From contig UCBZ01000013.1 of the NCBI GenBank assembly GCA_900470775.1, forward strand, positions 1 to 64,000: a stretch of 64,000 bases of DNA. The letters are read 5' to 3'. Position numbers and translations under genes: made by a program. The notes beneath the pieces are model-generated. The model was not told the origin of the DNA and did not search any database. It saw only the letters and a program-made list of their open reading frames with translations. This document shows, piece after piece, positions 17,855 to 27,881 of the stretch. This DNA is from Hyphomicrobiales bacterium. GTDB lineage: Bacteria > Pseudomonadota > Alphaproteobacteria > Rhizobiales > Beijerinckiaceae. Positions within the stretch are counted from its first letter, which is position 1; every line of letters starts with the position of its first letter.

Positions 17855-18583
17855 TCAGCCGAGGCGCCGCCCGCCGATCAGGAACTCGCGGTTGCCGTCG
17901 CCGCCATCGATCGGCGAGGGCACCGGCCCGTCCACCGCGAAGCCCAGCCCCGCCATGAGTTCGGCGATATCGGCGCAGACGTTCTCATGCACCGCCTCAT
18001 CCCGGACGATGCCCTTCTTCAGGGCCGCGCGGCCGGCCTCGAATTGCGGCTTGATCAGCGCCGCGATTTGCGCGGTCGGCGCCAGCAATGCCGCGACCGC
18101 CGGCAGCACCAGCCGCAGCGAGATGAAGCTGACATCGATCGCAGCGAGCGACGGCGTCTGCGGCAGCGCGGCCGGCGTCAGCGTGCGGATGTCCTGCGCC
18201 TCCAGGCTCAGCACGCGTTTATCGCTCCGCAGCGAAGCATGGAGCTGGTCGCGCCCGACATCGACGGAAACCACGAAGGCCGCGCCGCGCTTCAGCAGAA
18301 GGTCCGTGAAGCCGCCGGTCGAGGCACCGACATCGAGGCAGGCGCGGCCTGCCGGGTCGAACCCGAAGACGTCGAGCGCTTCCGCCAGCTTCAGCCCACC
18401 GCGCGAGACGTAAGGATGCGGCGCTTGCGCGGTCAGCGCGGCGTCTTTCGCCAGCATCTCGGAGGCCTTGCGGACGGGGCGGCCATCGACGGTGACGAGG
18501 CCTGCGGCGATGGCGGCCTGGGCGCGCGCGCGGCTCTCGCACAGGCCCCGCTCGACGAGCAACTGATCGGCACGGCTCTTCAT
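17855..18583 (-). CDS. tlyA: TlyA-family rRNA 2'-O-methyltransferase / hemolysin-like
   Basis: A 242-residue protein with an N-terminal S4 RNA-binding domain (about 1-60, MKSRADQLLVERGLCESR) and an FtsJ-like methyltransferase domain with the SAM motif CLDVGASTGGFTDLLL near residue 85 and the catalytic Lys in ALIKPQFEAGR. TlyA methylates C1409 of 16S and C1920 of 23S rRNA in mycobacteria; the alphaproteobacterial forms are assumed similar. ATG 18583 lies 19 bases after the dxs stop, in the dxs-tlyA order common in this class. Confidence 0.92.
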   Translation of the reverse strand: MKSRADQLLVERGLCESRARAQAAIAAGLVTVDGRPVRKASEMLAKDAALTAQAPHPYVSRGGLKLAEALDVFGFDPAGRACLDVGASTGGFTDLLLKRGAAFVVSVDVGRDQLHASLRSDKRVLSLEAQDIRTLTPAALPQTPSLAAIDVSFISLRLVLPAVAALLAPTAQIAALIKPQFEAGRAALKKGIVRDEAVHENVCADIAELMAGLGFAVDGPVPSPIDGGDGNREFLIGGRRLG

Positions 18584-18602
18584 GGCACCGTTCCCGGCGT
18601 GT

Positions 18603-20516
18603 TCAGGCGCGCCTGATCGCGCTCGGCACCCCGAGCGCGCCCTCGACCGTGCGCACGATGCCGACGGCGTCGAGCCCGGCCCGGGCATACATCGCCTCGG
18701 GCTTGTCCTGGTCCTGGTAGTGGTCGGGCAGGGTCAGCGTCCGGACCTTCAGCCCGCCATCGAGCAGGCCGCTGCGCGCCAGCAGATGCAGGACATGGCT
18801 GCCGAAGCCGCCGACCGAACCTTCCTCGACCGTGACCAGGATTTCGTGCTCGCGCGCCAGTCGCAGGATCAGGGCCTCGTCGAGCGGCTTGGCGAAGCGC
18901 GCATCGGCGACGGTGGTCGACAGGCCGCGCTGGCCGAGCTGCTCCGCCGCTGCCAGACATTCCGCCAGCCGCGTTCCGAGCGAGAGCAGCGCGACGCGCG
19001 ATCCCTCGCGGACGACCCGACCCCGGCCGATTTCCAGCGGCACGCCGACATCGGGAATCTCGACGCCGACGCCCTCGCCGCGCGGATAGCGGAAGGCGAT
19101 CGGTCCTTCGTCGAAGGCTGCGGCGGTGGCGACCATATGGGTCAGCTCGGCCTCGTCCGCTGCCGCCATCACCACCATGTCCGGCAGGCATGCGAGATAG
19201 GCGATATCGAAGGCGCCCGCATGGGTCGCGCCATCGGCGCCGACGAGGCCGGCGCGGTCGAGCGCGAAGCGCACGGGCAGCTTCTGGATCGCGACGTCGT
19301 GGACGACCTGGTCGTAGGCGCGCTGCAGGAAGGTCGAATAGATCGCGCAGAACGGCTTGTAGCCCTCGGTCGCCATGCCGGCGGCGAAGGTCACCGCATG
19401 CTGCTCGGCGATGCCGACATCGAAGGTGCGGCCGGGAAACTCCTTGCCGAAGGCGTCGATCCCGGTGCCCGACGGCATAGCCGCCGTGACGGCAACGATC
19501 CTGCTATCGGCCCTGGCCTGCTTGATCAGCGCATTGCCGAAGACGGAGGTGTAGCTCGGTGCGTTGGCCGGAGCCTTGGCCTGAAGGCCGGTGACCGGGT
19601 CGAACCGGACGACGGCGTGGTATTTGTCGGGCGTGGCTTCGGCCGGGGCATAGCCCTTGCCCTTCTGCGTCACGACATGGACGAGGATCGGCCCCGTCTG
19701 GGAGTCGCGCACATTGCGCAGCACCGGCAGCAGGTGGTCGAGATTATGCCCGTCGATCGGCCCGACATAGTAGAAGCCGAGTTCCTCGAACAGCGTGCCG
19801 CCGGTGAAGAAGCCGCGCGCGAACTCCTCCGTCCGCTTCGCCTTCTCATGGAAGAAGCGCGGCAGCCGCTCGGCGAGGTGCTTGCCGATCTCGCGCAGCG
19901 AGCGATAGGTCCGGCCCGAGACCAGCCTGGCCAGATAGGCCGACATCGCCCCGACCGGCGGAGCGATCGACATGTCGTTGTCGTTGAGGATGACGACGAG
20001 GCGCGAGCCGAGCGCACCAGCATTGTTCATCGCCTCATAGGCCATGCCGGCCGACATCGCGCCGTCGCCGATCACGGCGATGACGTTGTTGCTGCCGCCA
20101 GCGAGGTCACGCGCCACCGCCATGCCGAGCCCGGCCGAGATCGAGGTCGAGGAATGCGCGGCGCCGAAGGGATCATATTCGCTCTCGGAGCGGCGGGTAA
20201 AGCCGGAGAGCCCGCCGGGCTGGCGCAGCGTGCGGATGCGCTCGCGCCGGCCGGTGAGGATTTTGTGCGGGTAGGCCTGATGGCCGACATCCCAGATAAG
20301 CCGGTCGCGCGGCGTGTCGAAGACATGGTGCAGGGCGACCGTCAGCTCGACGACGCCGAGCCCCGCGCCGAGATGTCCGCCCGTGACCGAGACCGCATCG
20401 ATCGTCTCGAGACGCAATTCGTCGGCAACCTGACGCAGCTCGCTGTCGGGCAGCTTGCGGAGATCCTCGGGCGTATGAACGCGGTCGAGCATCGGCGTGG
20501 GTGGGCGCTTCGTCAC
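18603..20516 (-). CDS. dxs: 1-deoxy-D-xylulose-5-phosphate synthase
   Basis: A 637-residue thiamine-diphosphate enzyme that condenses pyruvate and glyceraldehyde-3-phosphate, the entry step of the MEP isoprenoid pathway. Motifs: the early [30 protein letters not shown], the ThDP/Mg site [18 protein letters not shown], and [15 protein letters not shown] in the pyrimidine domain. Start is GTG 20516 ([19 protein letters not shown]), in keeping with homologues that begin a few residues before PLLD; ATG 20492 is the alternative. First gene of a dxs-tlyA unit. The xseB gene that often precedes dxs in this class is instead 7 kb away (27882). Confidence 0.97.
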   Translation of the reverse strand: MTKRPPTPMLDRVHTPEDLRKLPDSELRQVADELRLETIDAVSVTGGHLGAGLGVVELTVALHHVFDTPRDRLIWDVGHQAYPHKILTGRRERIRTLRQPGGLSGFTRRSESEYDPFGAAHSSTSISAGLGMAVARDLAGGSNNVIAVIGDGAMSAGMAYEAMNNAGALGSRLVVILNDNDMSIAPPVGAMSAYLARLVSGRTYRSLREIGKHLAERLPRFFHEKAKRTEEFARGFFTGGTLFEELGFYYVGPIDGHNLDHLLPVLRNVRDSQTGPILVHVVTQKGKGYAPAEATPDKYHAVVRFDPVTGLQAKAPANAPSYTSVFGNALIKQARADSRIVAVTAAMPSGTGIDAFGKEFPGRTFDVGIAEQHAVTFAAGMATEGYKPFCAIYSTFLQRAYDQVVHDVAIQKLPVRFALDRAGLVGADGATHAGAFDIAYLACLPDMVVMAAADEAELTHMVATAAAFDEGPIAFRYPRGEGVGVEIPDVGVPLEIGRGRVVREGSRVALLSLGTRLAECLAAAEQLGQRGLSTTVADARFAKPLDEALILRLAREHEILVTVEEGSVGGFGSHVLHLLARSGLLDGGLKVRTLTLPDHYQDQDKPEAMYARAGLDAVGIVRTVEGALGVPSAIRRA

Positions 20517-20690
20517 AGGCCCGGTCTATCGCATCCCGACCGGGCGGCACAAGGGCGGCCGGTGCAACGCAAAGTCGCGCTACCGACGACAAGCGGTCAC
20601 GCGCCTGCGCTAATCGATCTGGCGGCTGGCCCGTAACTTGCTGCGAATCGGACGCGGGCCTGCAACAGTCGCGTCGAGGGGGAAGTTGTC

Positions 20691-22337
20691 ATGGTCGATC
20701 GTTCTCATCACTGTCGTTCCGGGGGCGCCCGCCTGCGCTCGGCTCTGGCAGCCTTCACTGTGGCGGGACTTGCCCTGGTGGGCGCGGCGGAGCCGGTCCG
20801 CGCGCAGGGCACGCTGCGTCTGGCGATGACGGCGTCCGATATTCCAACGACCACGGGCATGCCCAATAACGGCTTCGAGGGCATGCGCTTCCTCGGCTAC
20901 CCGGTCTTCGAGAGCCTGGTGCTGTGGGATCTGACCACGACCGATCGGCTGGCGCCGCTGCGGCCGGGCCTCGCGGAACGCTGGGAACAGGTCCCCGAGG
21001 ATCCGAAGACCTGGCGCTTTCATTTGCGCCGCGGCGTCACCTTCCATGACGGCACGGCGTTCAACGCCGATGCCGTGATCTGGAATCTCGAACGCTATTT
21101 CAACAAGGACTCAGCTCAGTTCGAGCCGCCTGCCGCCGGCATCGTGCGCGCAAGGGCGCCGATCATGACCGGCTATCGCAAGATCGACGACATGACCGTG
21201 GCGATCACCACCACCAGCCCGGCCTCGTATTTTCCCTATATGACCGCCTTGATCCTGCTGTCCTCGCCGGCGTCCTTCGAGAAGGCCGGGCGCGACTGGG
21301 GCAAGGTCGGGATGCAGGGTTCGGCCGGCACCGGGCCGTTCCGGATCGCCAGCGTCGCCCCGCGCGAACGTGTCGAGCTCGTCCGTCATGACGGCTACTG
21401 GGACGCGACGAAGAAGGCCAAGCTCGACAAGGTCATTCTCCAGCCCATCCCCGAAGCCAATGCTCGCCTCGCGGCGCTGCGCTCCGGCCAGGTCGACTGG
21501 ATTGAGGTCCCGCCCGCCGACGGCATTCCCTCGCTCAAACAGGCTGGCTTTTCGATCGCGACCGGGTCCTACCCGCATGTCTGGCCGTGGTTCTACAATA
21601 TCGGCGCGACGAACAGCCCCTTCCGGGATGTGCGGGTCCGACAGGCACTGAACTATTGCGTCGATCGCGACTCCATCGTTGCCCTGCTCAACGGCACGGC
21701 GGAGCCCGCCATCGGCTGGCTCAAGGCCAGCGATCCCGATTTCGGCAAGCCGGCGAACCGCTACCGCTTAGATCCCGCCAGGGGCAAGGCGTTGCTGGCG
21801 GAGGCCGGTTTCACCGCCCAGAAGCCGCTCTCGTTCAAGGTGATGATCTCCACCTCCGGCTCCGGCCAGATGTCGCCGCTGCCGATGAACGAATTCATGC
21901 AGGCCAATCTCAAGGAGGCCTGCGGCGTCACGGTCGAGTTCGTCGTCACCGAATGGCAGGTTCTACTGAACAACATGCGCGCTCTGCCCGATGCGCCCGC
22001 GTTGAACGGCGCGATGTCGCTGAACATCAGCTCGCCCTCGTCCGATCCCAGCGTCATGGCTCGCTACTTCGCCGCTGCCGGAGCGCCGCCCAACGGCTTC
22101 AATTTTGCGCAGTGGAAGGACGACGCTTTCGAGGCCGCTTTCGTCAGGCTTGCCGAGGCGAGCGATCCCAAGGTCGTGGCGGAGGCGACGGCGGTCGCCC
22201 ATGAGCGGCTCGTGGACAACCCGCCCTGGCTCTACATCGTCCATGATCTCAACCCGCGCGCCATGTCCCCGAAGGTTAAGGGCTTCATCTCGCCCCAATC
22301 CTGGTTCGTCGATCTGACGCTCGTCAGCATGCAGTGA
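20691..22337 (+). CDS. ABC transporter substrate-binding protein, family 5 (peptide/opine type)
   Basis: A 548-residue periplasmic binding protein with an N-terminal signal peptide (cleavage near VRAQ, about residue 38). SBP_bac_5 features include LRPGLAERWE, WRFHLRRGVTFHDGTAFNAD and GTGPFRIASVAPRER. It should capture peptides, opines or other small amides for an ABC importer, but no permease or ATPase genes adjoin it. The GGGGGAAG Shine-Dalgarno lies 6 bases before ATG 20691. Its TGA overlaps the start of the amidase gene. A clear paralogue lies at 36869-38458. Confidence 0.9.
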   Translation: MVDRSHHCRSGGARLRSALAAFTVAGLALVGAAEPVRAQGTLRLAMTASDIPTTTGMPNNGFEGMRFLGYPVFESLVLWDLTTTDRLAPLRPGLAERWEQVPEDPKTWRFHLRRGVTFHDGTAFNADAVIWNLERYFNKDSAQFEPPAAGIVRARAPIMTGYRKIDDMTVAITTTSPASYFPYMTALILLSSPASFEKAGRDWGKVGMQGSAGTGPFRIASVAPRERVELVRHDGYWDATKKAKLDKVILQPIPEANARLAALRSGQVDWIEVPPADGIPSLKQAGFSIATGSYPHVWPWFYNIGATNSPFRDVRVRQALNYCVDRDSIVALLNGTAEPAIGWLKASDPDFGKPANRYRLDPARGKALLAEAGFTAQKPLSFKVMISTSGSGQMSPLPMNEFMQANLKEACGVTVEFVVTEWQVLLNNMRALPDAPALNGAMSLNISSPSSDPSVMARYFAAAGAPPNGFNFAQWKDDAFEAAFVRLAEASDPKVVAEATAVAHERLVDNPPWLYIVHDLNPRAMSPKVKGFISPQSWFVDLTLVSMQ

Positions 22338-23755
22338 ACGCCATGAACGACGCCTCCACCCACGTCACCGATCCCGCGCTGCTGCCGGCCCATGTCCTGG
22401 CCCGCGAGATCGCGGCAAGACGGCTCTCCCCGGTCGAGGCCGTCGACGCGCTGCTCGCGCGCATCGAGCGTTTCGAGCCGAAGCTGCGATCCTTCGTGTC
22501 GGTCTATGGCGCGGATGCGCGGCTCGCGGCAGAAGGAGCCGACAAGGCGATCCGCTCCGGACATGCCGTCGGACCGCTCCACGGCGTGCCGGTCGCGCTG
22601 AAGGATCTGGTCGAGTTGGAAGGTCGCATCACCACGGGCGGCTCGGCCAATTGGCGCGAGCGCCGCTCCACCCTGACCGCGACGATCGCGCAACGAATGA
22701 TCGCGCAGGGCATGATCGTGCTCGGCAAGACCCACACCGTCGAGTTCGCCTTTGGCGGCTGGGGCACCAACCAGCATATGGGCACGCCCTGGAATCCCTG
22801 GGACCCGGTCCATGCGCGCACGCCCGGCGGCTCGAGCAGTGGCTCGGGCGTCGCGGTCGCGGCCCGGCTCGCGCCCTGGGCGATCGGCACCGACACCGGC
22901 GGCTCGGTGCGCCTTCCGGCCTCGTTCTGCGGCCTGACCGGGCTGAAGGTCACGATCGGCCGCGTTTCCGTCCATGGCGTCCTGCCGCTCTCGACCTCGC
23001 TCGACACGCCCGGCCCGATGGCGCGTGACGTGATGGATGTGGCGCTGCTCTACAACGTCCTGCAGGGCCCCGATCCGCTCGATCCCAACACGCGCGGCAT
23101 CCTGCCGGTCGATCCGATGCCGACCCTGACGCGCGGCGTGCGCGGCTTGCGGCTGGCCCGCATGCCGCACAGCGAGCGCGCCGGTTGTTCGCCCGAGATG
23201 CTGGAGGCCTATGACCGCTCGCTCGAGACACTCGGCGGCCTTGGCGCCGAGATTGTCGAGATCGCCTTGCCCTTTGCCTTCTCCGATTTCCTCAACGCGC
23301 AGGCCATCCTGGAGGCGGAGGCCTATTTCAACGACGGCGCCCTGGCGGAGGATGCCGGCGCGCTGCTCGACGATGCGGTCAGGGCACGCGTGCTCGCTGG
23401 CGGCCGGGTCCAGGCGCAAGCTTATCTCGCGACCAAGCGCCAGCAGGCCGAATGGAAGCGCCAGATGGCTACGGCCATGGCCGGCATCGACGCGCTGCTG
23501 ACGCCGAGCACGACGACGGCGGCGATCCGGCTCGACGAGGTCGACCAGGCCGTGATGCCCTCGCGCTTCACCCGCTTCGGCAACTTCCTCGAGATGTGTG
23601 CGCTCTCGCTGCCCAATGGCTTCACCGCTGGGGGACTGCCGCTCTCGCTGCAGATCTGCTGCCAGGGCTATGAGGAGGCGACGGCGCTGCGCATCGGCTA
23701 CGCCCTGCAGCAGGCGACCGATTACCATCTCAAGGTTCCGCCTATGGTGGCGTGA
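22334..23755 (+). CDS. amidase (amidase signature family)
   Basis: A 473-residue serine amidase that hydrolyses carboxylic amides to acid and ammonia. The Ser-Ser-Lys triad is visible: K90 in VALKDLVE, the cis-Ser in PGGSSSGSG (about 168), and nucleophile S191 in GTDTGGSVRLP. The GTG start (22334) overlaps the stop of the binding-protein gene (GTGA); ATG 22343 is an alternative. Coupling to a binding protein suggests that the imported solute carries an amide bond; which one is not known. No signal peptide, so cytoplasmic. Confidence 0.9.
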   Translation: MNAMNDASTHVTDPALLPAHVLAREIAARRLSPVEAVDALLARIERFEPKLRSFVSVYGADARLAAEGADKAIRSGHAVGPLHGVPVALKDLVELEGRITTGGSANWRERRSTLTATIAQRMIAQGMIVLGKTHTVEFAFGGWGTNQHMGTPWNPWDPVHARTPGGSSSGSGVAVAARLAPWAIGTDTGGSVRLPASFCGLTGLKVTIGRVSVHGVLPLSTSLDTPGPMARDVMDVALLYNVLQGPDPLDPNTRGILPVDPMPTLTRGVRGLRLARMPHSERAGCSPEMLEAYDRSLETLGGLGAEIVEIALPFAFSDFLNAQAILEAEAYFNDGALAEDAGALLDDAVRARVLAGGRVQAQAYLATKRQQAEWKRQMATAMAGIDALLTPSTTTAAIRLDEVDQAVMPSRFTRFGNFLEMCALSLPNGFTAGGLPLSLQICCQGYEEATALRIGYALQQATDYHLKVPPMVA

Positions 23756-23865
23756 GCACAGCGCGTCCGAGCCCGCATCCATTGCGGTCTGGCAAGCCAG
23801 AAATCGGGTGGGTTGTGCGCCAGTGGAATGAGACAGCTTGGACCTCCGCAACGCAGGGCCAGGCC

Positions 23866-25080
23866 ATGTCGCCATCGATCCCGATCGCTCTCCTTCTCGC
23901 CGGCGTCGCGGCTCAGTTCGCCGACAAGCTTGCGCTGGACACCCTGACGCTGGCGGCAACGCAGGCCGGCGCCAGCCCGCGCCTCGTCGGCCTGCTGGTC
24001 GCGGCGCAGTCGGCCGCCTGGCTCCTGGTCTCGCTGCCGGCCGGCGTCTACGCCGACCGCGTCGCGCCGCGATCGCTGGTGGTCCTGGGCAGCCTGCTGA
24101 TGATGGCGGGCTCGCTCACTGGCACGGCGCTGCTCAGCACCGGTGAGGTCGGCTGGCTGCTGGCGCTCTCGACCTTCATCGCTGCATCGGGCCCGGTCGT
24201 GATCGCGCTCTCGATCTTCGTGCTGCTGCCGCGCATGGTCGCGGTCGCCAACCTCCCGCGCGCCAATGGCCGGCTCGAACTCGGCCGCGCCTGCTTCAGC
24301 CTGGCGGCGCCGCTGATCGCCGGCTGGGCGGTCTCGCGTGGCATCGGCGCGCTGGGTCTCGGCGTCTGCGCGCTACTGGGCGGCGTGGTGCTGGTCGCGG
24401 CCCTGAGGCTTCCCGGCGAACGGCCCCCGGTGCAGCCGCGCCTGCCGTTGCACCGCGCCATCGAGGAAGGCGGCGCCTTCGTCGCGCGTCATCCCTATCT
24501 CAGGCCGATCGCGCTCTGCGCCATTGGCTGGAACGTCGCCTTCTTCGCTTTCCTCGCGATCGTCACCCCCTATGCCGCGCGCATCCTGCTGCTGGCGCCG
24601 GAGACGATCGGGCTAGCCTCCTCGGCCTATGGCGTCGGGCTGGTGGCGGGCGCGCTCAGCGGCGCGAGCCTGATCGCAAGGCTGCCGACGGGCCTGCTGC
24701 TCGTCTTCGGCCCGGCCTCGTCCTTTGCGGGTGCCGCTCTGCTGGCGCTGACGCCGGCCGCGCTTGGCTGGCAGGTGCTGGCGCTCGCCTTCTGCCTGTT
24801 CGGCTTCGGCCCGATCCTCTGGTTCATCACCCAGACCAGCCTGCGCCAGGCGGTGACGCCGCAAGCTCTGCTCGGCCGCGTCAGCGCGACGCTCACCACC
24901 GCGATGTATGGCATGCGCCCGGTCGGCGCGCTGGCTGGAGGGCTCGCGGGCGAATGGTTCGGGCTCCAGACCGCAATGCTGCTGCCGGTGGCGCTGTTCG
25001 GCCTCTCGACGCTGGCGATCCTGGCCTCTGCCATGCCGGGCCTGAAGACGATGCCGGAGGCCCAGCTCAGCCCAACGTGA
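23866..25080 (+). CDS. MFS transporter, drug/efflux-like
   Basis: A 404-residue protein with about 12 transmembrane helices. The motif LPAGVYADRVAPRSLVV (loop 2-3) near residue 55 is the MFS signature, and the family looks like the enterobactin/macrolide-type exporters (MFS_1/MFS_3). I start at ATG 23866 (MSPSIPIALLLAG), directly before the first helix; an in-frame GTG at 23752 would couple it to the amidase but adds a polar, unconvincing 38-residue lead. The 3' end overlaps the convergent DUF2269 gene by 14 bases. Confidence 0.8.
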   Translation: MSPSIPIALLLAGVAAQFADKLALDTLTLAATQAGASPRLVGLLVAAQSAAWLLVSLPAGVYADRVAPRSLVVLGSLLMMAGSLTGTALLSTGEVGWLLALSTFIAASGPVVIALSIFVLLPRMVAVANLPRANGRLELGRACFSLAAPLIAGWAVSRGIGALGLGVCALLGGVVLVAALRLPGERPPVQPRLPLHRAIEEGGAFVARHPYLRPIALCAIGWNVAFFAFLAIVTPYAARILLLAPETIGLASSAYGVGLVAGALSGASLIARLPTGLLLVFGPASSFAGAALLALTPAALGWQVLALAFCLFGFGPILWFITQTSLRQAVTPQALLGRVSATLTTAMYGMRPVGALAGGLAGEWFGLQTAMLLPVALFGLSTLAILASAMPGLKTMPEAQLSPT

Positions 25081-25546
25081 TCGGCGGTCGCGCCAGCATC
25101 AGCCAGATGATCGCAAGCACAGCGGCGAAGGCCGGAAAGCCGCAGGCAAACCAGATTCCGTAAAGCCGGTGATAGGCGGCCGGCAGCGTCGAACCCGAGG
25201 TGGCGGCCTCCCGCGCCAGATCGCGCAGGCGCTTTTGAATCCAGACGACCGGTAGCCAGAACAGGCCCGCCACGACATACAGTGCCAGCGACAGGACGAT
25301 CCAGCCTTCCGACAGAGGCCAGCCGATTTCGCGCGCGAGCAACGCTCCCGTGATGGGCTGCAGCAGCACGGCGAGCATGGTGAAAAGCCAATCGGCGATT
25401 ACAACCGTGCCGGCAACATGCGCTATCAGCGCCGGCTCGCGCGTGCGGTTGGCCATGACCATGAAGAAGGCGATGCCGGCCCCGGTGCCAAGCAGAACCG
25501 TCGCCCCGATGATGTGCAGCCAGCGCAGGGCGATCAGCCAGTCCAT
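25067..25546 (-). CDS. DUF2269-family integral membrane protein
   Basis: A 159-residue protein with four predicted membrane helices, starting MDWLIALRWLHIIGATVLLG and containing FWLPVVWIQKRLRDLA, as in DUF2269 proteins. Function unknown. Its ATG overlaps the stop of the epimerase-DoxX gene (TGATG), so it is translationally coupled as the third gene of the pirin operon. A Trp-Leu-His in helix 1 resembles the membrane heme or quinone proteins, but that is only a resemblance. Confidence 0.8.
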   Translation of the reverse strand: MDWLIALRWLHIIGATVLLGTGAGIAFFMVMANRTREPALIAHVAGTVVIADWLFTMLAVLLQPITGALLAREIGWPLSEGWIVLSLALYVVAGLFWLPVVWIQKRLRDLAREAATSGSTLPAAYHRLYGIWFACGFPAFAAVLAIIWLMLARPPITLG

Positions 25547-26841
25547 CAGCGCTCGTCCGACAAGGCGAGCGCCGCAAGCGCCAACGCAATTGCAGGCAGA
25601 ATCTTGACCAGCGGTCCGAGCGGATCGGCCCAGAGGTCAGGTTTCAGGAGCGTCCCGCCGGCGAGGTAGAGGAGCGAGACCGCAATCGAAGCCAGCGCTG
25701 CGCTTCGAAACCAGCGACGGACGAGAAAACCGATGCCGATGGCCAGATCAACCAGCGATCCCGCGACGATGGCCGCCACTCCGGCCGGGCCAGGTAGAGT
25801 TCCGGGAATCATGGCCGCGGCCGTTCGCCATTGCCACAGGCCGATCAGGCCAGACAGCAGCCAAAAGGCCAACAGCGTCACGACGAGTGCCGGGAAGACC
25901 AGTTGCGCCTTGGCGAAGACGCGCTCCTGTCGCGTTGAGGGCATGGCTGCCAGCGTCTCGTCCAGGCTCAGCAAGCTCCGGCCGGTTGCGCGCTCAAAGG
26001 CCGCGCCGTCACCTCGCACATGCTCGGCGAGAACGCTAAGCGCGGTGCTGCGCAAAGGCGAGCGCCAACCGAACCGGCCGGCAAGATCGGCAAACGCGGC
26101 GACACCAAAGCCGATCCATTCTGGCAAAGCCAGAACCCACCGAGCAGGGGGCAGGCCGAGCCAGGCACGAAAGCGGCGGACGATGGCCCGCAGCGTGTGG
26201 ACTTCGGGCGCGACCAGATCAAACGACGATCGCTTGGGCATGTTCCCGGCGATCGCCATGACGACCACGTCCGCGACGTCACGGGATGCGACCGTCTGAA
26301 TTTCACGATCGGCAAGCACCAGAATTTCGGCGAAAGGCAGGCCGGCCAGCATTCGCAGTAGCGCGGTGCCGCCATAGGCATTGGGGCCGATCACGAGCCC
26401 CGGCTTCAACACGGTCCAGTCGAGTGCGCTGCACATCAGCGCGCGGTCTGCGAGGCCCTTTGTCCGCAGGAAGGCGGTCTGCGCGTCAGGCGCTGCGCCG
26501 GGAGCCGAAATCTGGACAAAATGGCGCAGGGATTGCGCTTCGCAGGCTGCAATCAGCGCCTCGATCGCATTCTGCTGGGCGGCAACGACGTTGTCGCGCG
26601 CCCCATCCTGCAAGGCGCCTGAGGCATTCACCACCGCCTCAATCCCAGCGAGATGCGGTGCCCACGCTTCCGCTGTCGTCAGATCCGCGAGATCGGCGGC
26701 GATCCAGCCGATCATCGGCAGCAGGCGTCGGCCGAACGCGACATCGCGGCCAAGCCCGACGACCTCATGGCCGGCGGCACCGAGCGCGCGTGCGACTTCA
26801 CTGCCGATAAAGCCATAGCCCCCCAGAACCAGGATGCGCAT
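25546..26841 (-). CDS. NAD(P)-binding epimerase fused to a DoxX-like membrane domain
   Basis: A 431-residue two-part protein. Residues 1 to about 290 form an atypical SDR/NmrA-like Rossmann domain (VLGGYGFIGSEVARALG at 5-21; LKPGLVIGPNAYGG). The last 130 residues contain four hydrophobic helices like DoxX-type (DoxX_3) quinone-interacting proteins. The combination occurs in alphaproteobacteria; its reaction is not known, but a membrane-linked redox step with an NAD(P) cofactor is plausible. Start ATG 26841 lies 20 bases after the pirin stop; its stop overlaps the DUF2269 start. Alternative longer starts read into pirin and are rejected. Confidence 0.82.
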   Translation of the reverse strand: MRILVLGGYGFIGSEVARALGAAGHEVVGLGRDVAFGRRLLPMIGWIAADLADLTTAEAWAPHLAGIEAVVNASGALQDGARDNVVAAQQNAIEALIAACEAQSLRHFVQISAPGAAPDAQTAFLRTKGLADRALMCSALDWTVLKPGLVIGPNAYGGTALLRMLAGLPFAEILVLADREIQTVASRDVADVVVMAIAGNMPKRSSFDLVAPEVHTLRAIVRRFRAWLGLPPARWVLALPEWIGFGVAAFADLAGRFGWRSPLRSTALSVLAEHVRGDGAAFERATGRSLLSLDETLAAMPSTRQERVFAKAQLVFPALVVTLLAFWLLSGLIGLWQWRTAAAMIPGTLPGPAGVAAIVAGSLVDLAIGIGFLVRRWFRSAALASIAVSLLYLAGGTLLKPDLWADPLGPLVKILPAIALALAALALSDER

Positions 26842-26861
26842 CGTGTGGCCGATGTCCTCGC

Positions 26862-27782
26862 TCAGCCCTCGGGCAGCGGAATGAACTCGGCCTCGTCGCC
26901 GGGCACGGTGTCGAAGCGGCCGGCCTTCCATTCGGCCTTGGCCTGGTCGATGCGCTCCTTCGAGGAGGAGACGAAGTTCCACCAGATGTGGCGCGGCCCG
27001 TCCATCGGCTCGCCGCCGACGATCATCAGCCGGCTCTGGTCGATGCCGAGGATCGAGATGCGATCGCCCGGCTTGAAGATCAGGAGCTGCCCCGCACCGA
27101 ATTCGTCGCCGGCGATGTCGATCTTGCCGGAGACGATATAGATCGCCCGCTCGTCATAATCGGGGTCGAGCGGCAGGATCGCGCCAGGCGACAGCACGGC
27201 CTCGGCATAGAGCGCGTCCCACGGGAACTTGACCGGCGAGGTCTGGCCATAGGCCGACCCCATGATCAGGCTGATGCGCTTTCCGCCTTCGACGATGCGC
27301 GGCAGTTCCGGCGCGGCGTGATGGACGAATTCCGGCGCGGTTTCCTCATGCGATTTCGGCAGGGCGAGCCAGGCCTGGATGCCGAACAGCTTCGGCGGCT
27401 TCTGGCGCTCTTCCAGCCCGGTGCGCTCGGAATGGACGATGCCGCGCCCCGCCGTCATCAGGTTGACCGCGCCGGGCCGGATTGCGAGTTCGGTACCCAA
27501 CGAGTCGCGGTGCATGATCTCGCCGTCGAACAGATAGGTCACGGTCGAGAGCCCGATATGGGGATGCGGGCGGACATCGATGCCCTGTCCGAGCAGGAAC
27601 TCCGCCGGCCCCATTTGGTCGAAGAAGATGAACGGCCCGACCATCTTGCGCCCGATCGAGGGCAGCGCCCGCCTGACCGAGAAACCGCCGAGATCATGCG
27701 CGCGCGGCACGATCACCTGCTCGATCGCCTGGCAGGAGCGGGCATCGCCCAGAATGGGGTCTTCGGCGGGGAGTTGGGACAT
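26862..27782 (-). CDS. pirin-family cupin protein
   Basis: A 306-residue bicupin. The N-terminal cupin carries the metal-binding set: HPHIGLSTVTYLFDGEI, then HRDSLG, and the late HSER of GRGIVHSERTG. Pirins are iron-dependent proteins, some with quercetinase-like activity, others with regulatory roles. Start ATG follows AGGAG by 9 bases. First gene of an operon with the epimerase-DoxX fusion and the DUF2269 protein. Confidence 0.92.
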   Translation of the reverse strand: MSQLPAEDPILGDARSCQAIEQVIVPRAHDLGGFSVRRALPSIGRKMVGPFIFFDQMGPAEFLLGQGIDVRPHPHIGLSTVTYLFDGEIMHRDSLGTELAIRPGAVNLMTAGRGIVHSERTGLEERQKPPKLFGIQAWLALPKSHEETAPEFVHHAAPELPRIVEGGKRISLIMGSAYGQTSPVKFPWDALYAEAVLSPGAILPLDPDYDERAIYIVSGKIDIAGDEFGAGQLLIFKPGDRISILGIDQSRLMIVGGEPMDGPRHIWWNFVSSSKERIDQAKAEWKAGRFDTVPGDEAEFIPLPEG

Positions 27783-27881
27783 GGGCTGCGCTCCTGTGTT
27801 GGAGGAAGCCTGACGGGAATGCGCGTCAGCGGCAAGACCCCGCCCGGCGTCCGGGAGGGCAGGCGGTCTGTGCGCCCGCGC

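Noticed and set aside
18582-20636. 684-residue open frame on the plus strand opposite dxs
   Set aside because: It lies antisense to an unambiguous dxs, is made of Arg/Gly/Ala/Asp-rich low-complexity sequence and matches no family; a shadow caused by high GC in third positions.
22232-23959. 575-residue open frame on the minus strand opposite the amidase
   Set aside because: Antisense to a complete amidase with an intact catalytic triad; low-complexity shadow.
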